NCBI GenBank assembly: GCA_948144175.1
Contig: CANXME010000228.1
Span: 58,645-122,644, forward strand
Source of the DNA: Closterium sp. NIES-65
Taxonomy: Eukaryota; Streptophyta; Zygnematophyceae; Desmidiales; Closteriaceae
Reading direction: 5' to 3'
DNA: 64,000 nucleotides
How positions within the stretch are numbered: the stretch's first letter is position 1; each line of letters begins with the position of its first letter. Below the pieces are notes generated by a model. The model had not been told where the DNA came from and made no database searches. It saw only the letters and a program-made list of their open reading frames with translations. Below are positions 56,904 to 64,000 of this stretch, one piece after another. Position numbers and translations under genes: made by a program.

Positions 56904-57743
56904 CTATTTTCGCGCAAAACAACAACACTCGCGGTCGATTATAGGGACCCATAACATCGCACCCGAAGACAGTGATATCAAGACGAACAAAAGCGAGGTC
57001 AATCCATTTACTGTAAGTCTGGCATCAGCGCACAGTACTGGGGGCCACGCGACCGTGAACTCAGACGCGGGAAGAGAGGCATTGATGAGACGGTCGCGAA
57101 CAAGCATCCATTTCACACGCAACTGCAACTCCACCGGAGAACCCTTCTTGAGCTGGCTCAGTTCCAGGTCAACACTCTTCTTCTTTACCGCGATCCCTTC
57201 CGATACACCCGACATGCCCACAGCTCCTGACACGAGGTCGAGCTTGTCGAGCACTACCGCGATGTCGTCTCCTTGCTCCACCCTGTGGGCGATGAAGTTC
57301 ATGAGTCGCTTGACACGGTTTATCACGTTCTGACCGCCTCCCTCCTCCCCAATGAGCGCGGCCATTCGCGTAACTGCACCGCGGGGCTGGGCCAGAAGCG
57401 ACTCTGGACTCTCGCGGATCAGCGGGTGCGTTGTCTTGTACAGCTTCCATCCGTCTGACGGTTTGGTGGCGTTGACCCATGGAAGGACGATCGCGTCCCG
57501 AATCGTCTGTTCCCTGGTGGGCGGTGCGGGTTTCTTCCGCGTCCCCTGCTCGGTGGGAGTTGTGGCATTGGTCGGCGCGGCCGCGGCTCCAGGATTGGTT
57601 GCCTAGTTTCGGAACCGCGGGTCGGCCCTGAGCTGCTCACGGTGAGCCGCGACAGCTGGGCCTCCAAATTATTCACGCGCTCGTCCTTCGCGGCCAGCTT
57701 CCGATCGCGATCCTCCAGCAGCCCCTCCAGCTCTTTCACCCGG
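56904..57743 (-). CDS. Probable C-terminal exons of gene Q (coiled coil and tail)
   Basis: Directly after the TAA at 57744 another frame reads NRVKELEGLLEDRDRKLAAK, a continuation of the coiled coil that ends the recombinase core. From CTCACC|GTGAGC to AAACTAG| a 38-bp intron would keep phase 0 and join it to ATNPGAAAAPTNATTPTEQG and then DAIVLPWVNATKPSDGWKLY, MAALIGEEGGGQNVINRVKR and a helical segment to about 57015, where a GTAAAT donor follows RLT. Without that splice the frame ends at 56904 in a hydrophobic stretch. The junction with the core needs an unseen splice or a frameshift, so this may be a separate gene. Confidence 0.4.
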
Positions 57744-59831
57744 TTATGAGGTCGCGACCAACTCTAGGCCCAGTCTGGTGTTGTCCGCTTGTGAACGAGT
57801 CAGGTACTCAGTGAGGATGGTCACTTGGTTCTGCGCGTCCATTCTGGTACTCACCTCCTGCATGGACAGAAAGCGACCGCGAACTTGTTATGGTTTGGCA
57901 TTGACATCACAGCCGAAAGATAACGCGACCATGCAGTACTTACTGCGGGCTGGGTCAGTGTAGGTGTGTTGCGCTGTACTATGGCGAGTTGATTTGCCAA
58001 TGAGACATCTGCAGCCCACGACGCAAATTCCTCCGTCTGGCAGAGCGGGTTGTTGACCACGTACGGGTGTCGCGGCTGGTGGATGTAATACATTGCCAGG
58101 TCTTGCGCGACCGCCATCCTAGCGTCACCATCCAGCTCCTTCATTATGTTTAGCCCCGTGGTGTCCTGCTTCTCCGGCTTCTGCTTTTTCACCATCTTGC
58201 GGTTGTAATCCTTGCACTGTGACAAGAAAACAACGCGGTAGTGAACGCGGTGCCAGAGGGTTATGTGGGATGCTTGCGGTCGCGTATGCGCGGCCCACAC
58301 ATACATGTTGCTGTTCTTTGTCCGCGGCGGCCCATGGGAAAATGTGCTTCCTCAGTAGCTCATCCAGCTTATCGCTGACCGGAACAGTTGCGCGACCCAG
58401 GAAGTAGTCACCGTCAACCCCGGTGAAGCCCGCCTTCAGCAGCACGGCCTCCCTCGGAATGGTTGTGAGGTAGTGCTTAGTCATCACGTTGATGAAGCGC
58501 CAACCCCCCAGCCTCGCCAGCTGATCCGAAGGCATTCCGTCCGCGGACACGTGCTGCGCCCCCCCAGCCCTGGTCGCGTGTACCGCACGCGAGCATGTGA
58601 TTCCCGCATCCTGGAGAATCTTCGCCGCCCAGTCGTGATGAGTCGTGGGCGGTATTTGCTTCTCATTGCCAGCGCGAAGGGGGAAGAACAGGTATTGATC
58701 GTACCACGTCGAGGGTTCCGTAAAGTCGAGAGGGGGGGCTATGTCCTTGTAGAGGATGGGAACCAAGTCGTACACCCAGTGCAGCCACAGCAGCGTGGCT
58801 CCGACCGCGCACAACGTCCAATCTATGTGCCTCATAGCAGATATGTAGTTGAGCGAGAAGTCCTTGTTTGTCTTGCCCGTCCTGCACGCGCAAACAAACA
58901 TGAACGCATTCCTCAGTCGATCGGTCTCCGATTTTGCGCCGAGCTTCCACATCATCATGTCTGGCAGCTGCAGGTTTCTGATCGTGCATCCGTGGGCCAG
59001 AGTGTGATGGCCGAGCACGGTCATCGTCCGGATGCAGAGGTCGCGATGCATTGCCTGCGTGTATGCTTTCTTGGCTAGTGTGAAGCTGGTCAAGATCGCG
59101 TCCATGCTGGTCTTCCGCATCATATAGTTGAACTCGTCCGGGGTGTACGTGTCCGCGGCCGTGCCTCGATGGCGATCCATGTGTTCCCTGCGCATCGATT
59201 GGGGCGATAGTGGCGGGTGTTAGTGGACGCGGGTATTGTTGGGCATTAAATGCGTTCACTGAGAACGTATACTTACGCGATAAACCGCTTGTACTGGTTG
59301 CGTACTTGAACGCGGACCCAGATGCGACACTCCGCAAAGTCGCGCAGCAGGTTCAGAACGGGCTTCCTGAAGATGGCCTTGTCCAGCTTGATGAGCAGGT
59401 TCAAAGCCTTGAGACGCCCCATCAGCATTGCCGGGGTGCACTGGCGTCTCTTCTTCAAGGTCTTCTCTGGCCGCTTGAGTGTGGCCATCCTGTCCGCCTG
59501 CGCGACTGTCTCGTTCGCGAGGAAGGTCACGTATTTGCGTAAGCGCCACGGATTCGTCTCAGAGCCGTGGAACCACTGCTCGTCGCCCTCCGCCATCTTC
59601 CAGTCACCACCCATGTTCTGTTCGAGCGCGGCCCCTATCTCGTCGGGGTCCGCGTTTCTCAACGCCGGCCTCATCACCAAACCTACCCGCGTCCAGTTTA
59701 GGCAGCTCGTGAGCCATGAACCGCTTGTACTCGTTGGCCCAACCGCGATACTTCTTCAGCGTGGCCTCAGAGACACCGTAGAGGATTCCGTAGCACATCT
59801 CTCGTTTCGCGGCCGGTGGTGTCGTCCACAC
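57744..59831 (-). CDS. Gene Q: Crypton/Ndc10-like tyrosine recombinase core
   Basis: Five exons join in phase: 59831-59687, 59634-59277, 59187-58305, 58216-57944, 57857-57744, about 590 residues. The first two encode a helical DNA-binding-like region (TLKKYRGWANEYKRFMAHEL, NPWRLRKYVTFLANE). The third holds the catalytic domain: a candidate first Arg in FVCACRTGKTNKD, then HATRAGGAQHVSADGMPSDQ with the HxxR box (58572-58583), RLGGWRFINVMTKHYLTTIP with the candidate Tyr nucleophile (58470-58472), then LLKAGFTGVDGDYFLGRA and a HIFPW end. This is the layout of the CBF3/Ndc10 DNA-binding domain found in Crypton transposons, whose enzymes cut and join DNA through a 3'-phosphotyrosine. The fourth exon shares AMY...WAADVSLA with gene P. 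The fifth is coiled-coil-like. It could be a mobile-element gene or a domesticated copy. Confidence 0.75.
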
Positions 59832-59860
59832 CTAGCCTGTTCCAATCCGCGATAGGGACC

Positions 59861-61189
59861 TCAAGGTCCCTCCGCGTACCCCGCACCCGTTCGTTGTCTT
59901 TCGCCCTCCTCCTCGTTGAGCCCGGACAGCGAGTTCGATAGGTAGTTTTCGTCATCGCCATTCCAACTATCGTCCGCATCGTCAGCGTCGTCCTTGTCAT
60001 CCTCATCGCTTGCCCCCTCGCTCCCCTCCCGGGAGACGTTGCGTGCCGTGTGCGGCACTACATCGACTCTCCGCCTCCTTATACACGGTCTATTAACTGG
60101 CCCGTTACCGGACCCCGCCGTTCGCGTTAACACCGCTACCCGAGCCGCCGTTACCTGTCACCTCATGCGCTCCCTGCCCGTTCGCACTATACTCGTTCGA
60201 TCCCACACCTGTCCCACGTCCCGCGCTTGCTCTCCCACCCCTTCGTCTCGCACCTCTCCCTCTAGCCGTGCTCCCTCTCTCCCCTGTCCCTCTTCCCGCG
60301 TTCCCTCTCGCACCCGTCCCTCTTCCCCTTACCGCGTTTCCGCTTGCACCCACTCCACGCCCCGCGTTCGCCTGTGGTTGCCCACCTACACCAGTCGCGT
60401 ACGCTACAGTCGGATGCGCGGGGGTGCGGATGTGGATGTCGGGGTTTCCGGGCAACAGTGAGTTCACGTTCCATATTGGCGGCGAATGTGCACGCGCGAT
60501 CGCATTCATCCCCGCTCCACCATTTCACCGCACGCCCTAAACCACCGGCATCCGCGTTCGATGATGGGCCCGTCTGTTCGCGCCCAGTGTGTACCAAACC
60601 GACAACTAATGCTTCTCTAGGGTCCTTGGCGGGGCTTGCACCGCTGGCTGGCTTTCCGGATGAATCGCGCTGGGGAATGGTGTTGACGGCGCGACAGGAG
60701 GCGTCGCGACAGATGCGGGTGCGTGCACCATGGGGGTCTGGTTTAACGCCGAAGTACCCGTACCTGAATCCCACGTTCGAGTACTGCGGCCCTACGAAGC
60801 CACGCACAGGCATCCCAAAGAGCTGGCTAGTGGGCACGGACGGGGACGCAATGTGTTGTCCAACGGGATGAGTCGTGGAAACTCCTTGCGCGGGTAACAT
60901 TTACCCGGTTGATTTTGTAAACGCGACCGCCGCTGCTGCAAACGGTATTTGTGGTCGCGGTGCTAGGTGGAGCCCCGTTTGACCAGTTGCTGTGGGTGGA
61001 ACGCGGGCATCCGGGACCCAAAACCACGGGCTGCACGTATGGGGTGCTCCATGTGGGGTTGAGCGCGTTCACCCCATGCACGGGAGCGGTAGGCGGTTCG
61101 GCATTATGGATTTGATGCGCGGTTGTGTTGCCCGGAGCATTGATGGAGTCGTGAAGTATTGGTGCCGCGACGCGATTCACGGTATGCAT
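59861..61189 (-). CDS. Possible N-terminal exons of gene Q (low complexity)
   Basis: Minus-strand frames here have protein-like but low-complexity character: an Asn/Pro/His-rich part (60900-61189), FVGPQYSNVGFRYGYFGVKP (60700-60830), an Arg/Gly-rich RG repeat (60180-60400) and an acidic segment with SEGASDEDDKDDADDADD (about 59950-60010). They lie just upstream of the recombinase core in the same direction, and the last ends near a G|GTACGC donor. I could not fix the splice sites or the start, so this is a weak call. Confidence 0.35.
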
Positions 61190-62200
61190 GCGGCGTGCGA
61201 GGATTGCACCTACTCCTATTCACCGCGTGCGTCAACATGATGCGCAGTCACTACTTGTACACCTGGGTGTGACTTAGGACCCGTCTACCTCGCGACCGAT
61301 TTGCTCGCGGACATTCGAGCGCGGCACACAACGTAACCGCGATACTGGTGTCCCGTTTTCCGTCTAAGTCAGGTGAATCCAGTGTGTCATGAGAGGGAAG
61401 AGCTTGGTATGCAACTGGCGATCGGAAAGTGGAAAATGTAGGCATGCTCGGAGTAATGACCGGACACTGCGTGGACGTGCTTGACACGTTATTCGTGATC
61501 GCGCATCGACCAAACAGCCACAGCTGTGTGGCTCGTTTCAAATTGCTGCACGTGTCAGCCAGCATGGAGCCTACCAGATCCCGCCAGCTGTAACCGAACC
61601 GGATCTCGCTGTGCGCTTTCCGTACCCATCCTTGTGCGAATTTTGTTCGCGATAAGTTGCGAGATAGCACAACCCAATAGTAGACACTCCTTTGGTGTCC
61701 CGCGGTTGCATGCGCGGGATGTCCCGCTCGTCAATGTTACCGACCAATCGTGTTCGTTTTCTACCGAGTCGCGCATGCATCGGCGCGTAAGAACGAGATG
61801 GGTTCTTTAGGTTTTTTGGGGGCTGCGGAGCTTTCGGTGGCCAGCCTGGTGGGTTTCACTGAGCACGCAAGGCCGCGCTAGGTCCAAACCTGGTGGGATT
61901 CTGGGTGGCCGACTTCGGCCCACGCTTCCCGCGATTTCTCCGCGCCTCGTGCATCCCAAGGCGTGGGCGGGGTTTTTGCCGAGTCGCGCCGTATGAACAT
62001 CCCAGCTCCACCACGACCCCAACCAAAGCCCAAGATATCTGTCCCTTTCACAGCTGTCAAACTCGAATTCGAGGCTTTTCATTTCTTGGTTCTTGTTCTT
62101 GGTTCCTCTCGAGAAGCACCTGCTTTTGCTCACTCCATTTCCTCCCCGCCCCAATTTCTTCTCTAGCCATTTCTCCTAACACCCCGCCGTCGCTACCTCC
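61190..62200. other. No confident gene
   Basis: Frames at 61251-61670 (minus) and 61526-61810 (plus) have no domain. The stretch 61800-62000 is GC-rich with repeated cctggtggg words, and 62100-62165 is pyrimidine-rich. It may include the start of gene Q. Confidence 0.4.
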
Positions 62201-62204
62201 CACC

Positions 62205-62610
62205 TAGCCGTCGCTCTCCCTCCCATTCCCCGTATCCTCTCCCTCACTCTCCGCCGTCACCTCTCCCTCCCACTCCACCATCGCCCCTTCCTCCCACCTC
62301 ACAATCACTCCGTCCCACCCCGCCATCTCCTCTCCCTTACCTCCCCACCGTCGCCTCTCCCTCCTCCCCACCGTTGCCTCTCCCTCCTCCGCGCCGTTGC
62401 CTCTCCCTCCTCCGCGGCCATCGCCTCTCCCTCCTCGCGCCGTTGCCTCTGCCTCCTTCCGCGCCGTCGCCACTGCCTCCTCCGCGCCGTCGCCTCCGCC
62501 TCCTCCGCGCCGTTCGCCTCTCCCTCCTCCGCGCCGTCGCCTCTCTCCCTCCTCGCGCCGTCGCCTGTCCCTCCTCCCCGTCGTCGCCCTCCCCTCCTCC
62601 CCGCTCGTTT
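62205..62610. repeat. CT-rich minisatellite (ctccctcctccgcgccgtcgcc)
   Basis: About 17 imperfect units of 21-24 bp occur. The plus strand is nearly all C/T with cgccgtcgcc cores. Long minus-strand frames rich in Arg, Glu and Gly are by-products of the repeat. Confidence 0.85.
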
Positions 62611-62619
62611 GCGCCCGGA

Positions 62620-63587
62620 GCGCAAGCGGCGGATTGGTGCGCAAGTGCAGATTGGTGCGCAATCGCGGGTTGGTGCTTCATCGCAACTCTGCAGGTGTTC
62701 GCGGGAAACAGCCGGCGGTAAGCTTGGCGATATCGCATCCCCTGCAGTTTGCTTGCGGTGTTTTTTTCTAATTGCCCTCTGTTTCCGAGCTGCCTGCGAT
62801 CTCCCGCAGTTACCCTAATTTCGATTTGTGCCAGTCACGGAACAGTTAGGCCGGGCAATCGGTTGCAAAACTCATCCCGTTGGGTCGATGAACACCGCTC
62901 GGTTGAAATTCGGTGGCGGGGTGGTGTGATAGAACTCCGCGCTGAACTAATATGTAAAAAACTGGTTGAAGACTGAAAATGAACACGGTCAATGTATGCG
63001 AATCTTTTGTAAGTTTTGGGAATCACATTGTCTCATTCCCATGAAGAAATGGTAGACGCGTACGCCTCCGGTTACCAGAACACTTACCGTTGGCAAATGA
63101 CCGTAGCGGTAACCAGGTAAATGAGCCCTTCGGACGGGTCATTTTCAGCGCGCGAAAAATCCAGCTGGACCAGAATGTTGACGGAGTCGCCACACCCTGT
63201 TTACGTGCGAATACGGCACGTAACTTTTTGCTTTTGTCGTCGTTGAAGGTTAGGGGCGAAGGGTGTGGTACGCGGTTGAGAACGTTTTTGCGCACTTTTA
63301 TCGGTGCCCGCCATCATGCGGTCGTTCCCCTCCAGCCCCTCCATTTCCCTCTCACTCGAAGTGCACATTATTCTCGTAGAGCTGGTGTATAAGTAGCCCG
63401 CCATGGCGCCTCCCATAGAACCCGCTAACTCGCCGGAACCCGCCCGGTTTACCCGAGTTCGGCGGTTTTTTTTTTTAAGGAAATGACGCCTCGCCATGCA
63501 TTCTTTGCCTCGTACCGCATGGCCAGACGGGTGCTCGTCAGCTCAGGGTAGATCGTAGGGCGCGACTCGAGCTCAATTTTTTGGATG
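62620..63587. other. No gene recognised
   Basis: A small direct repeat (gattggtgcgcaa) is at 62634-62670. Short hairpins are possible at 63069-63110 (ggttacc/ggtaacc) and 63118-63146 (aaatga/tcattt). No domain is seen. Confidence 0.45.
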
Positions 63588-63815
63588 TACATTAGTTTTA
63601 AGGACGCCAAAGCCCGAAACGCGACTTCGACGACACACCAGTGCATGAGCGGCGTGCCGACAAAGGCGACAATTTGTTTGCGTCTCGCTGTTGAAGATCC
63701 ACGGGCCGCGAAATCAGCGCCGTTTGGTTTCTACATTAGTTTTAGGGTCGCCCCGACAGAAATAGCGACTTCGTCGCCGCACCATCGGATGCGCCGCGTG
63801 CCGACGCGTGGTATA
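63588..63815. repeat. 144-bp tandem duplication
   Basis: Text starting tacattagtttta at 63588 recurs at 63732 with the same downstream words (gcgacttcg, gtgccgac). The offset, 144 bp, is a multiple of three. On the minus strand both copies read a related peptide (VGTPLMHWCVVEVA and VGTRRIRWCGDEVA, both ending LKLM) and both end at a possible donor AAT|GTA. They could be duplicated exons of an unknown gene. Confidence 0.6.
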
Positions 63816-64000
63816 TTGCGCGGAGAAAGTGCCGCGGCTTGAGGGATTAGTGAGGTCGGTACCGTTTTAGTGTTTTTTTGCTTCTTTTTGCCATGTTCGT
63901 TTTAGAGCCACAGATTTGCCCCCTCTTGCCACTGAGGGGCCATGACCGTTTGTGCTCTGTGGTCTTTGCATGCAGGTCCAGGGATGTTGTTGAAGACATT
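63816..64000. other. Window end, possible exon start
   Basis: At 63968-63976 tgcatgcag|gtccag looks like a 3' splice site on the plus strand; an exon could begin at the window edge. There is too little sequence to judge. Confidence 0.2.

Noticed and set aside
1-64000. CRISPR arrays, bacterial operons, ribosome binding sites, rRNA and tRNA genes
   Set aside because: The direct repeats are minisatellites or LTRs, the genes have introns, and no rRNA or tRNA cloverleaf was recognised by eye. A covariance-model scan would be decisive for tRNAs.

Overview
This is a GC-rich eukaryotic nuclear window. Evidence is spliceosomal introns in the host genes, Ty1/copia LTR retrotransposons primed by initiator tRNA-Met, and a trihelix (GT-type) DNA-binding protein, a family typical of green plants. 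I infer the green lineage, possibly a streptophyte alga; the sequence alone does not fix the species.

Layout. 1-11.4 kb is host DNA: two purine-rich minisatellites, a low-complexity protein gene with a 9-residue repeat (3465-4796), degenerate repeats (5.2-6.2 kb), and a minus-strand trihelix gene (6849-9355) whose three phase-0 exons join cleanly and whose exons have partial duplicates around them. 11401-33360 is one Ty1/copia element (A) with two relatives nested in its pol gene: C (14921-21896, TSD tgtgg) and D (22184-29612, TSD cggac). The host DNA split by A (about 10.5-11.4 kb and 33.36-33.8 kb) is dense in the word GTCGA/TCGAC. Element B (34091-41514, plus, TSD acggt) and element E (41886-49454, minus, TSD ccact) follow, separated by a foldback (MITE-like) sequence. 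At 49.5-51.1 kb there are nested inverted repeats and CCAAT-containing repeats.

51.1-61.2 kb holds two convergent multi-exon genes. The minus-strand gene Q encodes a Crypton/Ndc10-like tyrosine recombinase. The plus-strand gene P is unrecognised but shares a C-terminal sequence block with Q. A 1.5-kb LTR element without coding capacity (F, 51528-53053, TSD agcac) sits inside exon 2 of P; removing it restores the reading frame. 61.2-64 kb has a CT-rich minisatellite, a 144-bp tandem duplication and no confident gene.

How it fits together. All six LTR elements belong to one superfamily: LTRs of 124-132 bp, PBS directly after the LTR, an identical PPT core, a related 3' UTR and, in five of six, a leader hairpin with a CCGA/CCGT-type loop. 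LTR divergence (A 2 changes, C and D 1 each, B, E and F 0) agrees with the nesting order. All five pol-bearing copies carry at least one stop or frameshift, so none is intact as read. C lacks the gag N-terminal domain and F lacks everything but the cis signals, which suggests mobilisation in trans. The strongest lead for something undescribed is the P/Q gene pair around the tyrosine recombinase; the second is the shared leader hairpin, present four times in tandem in F.
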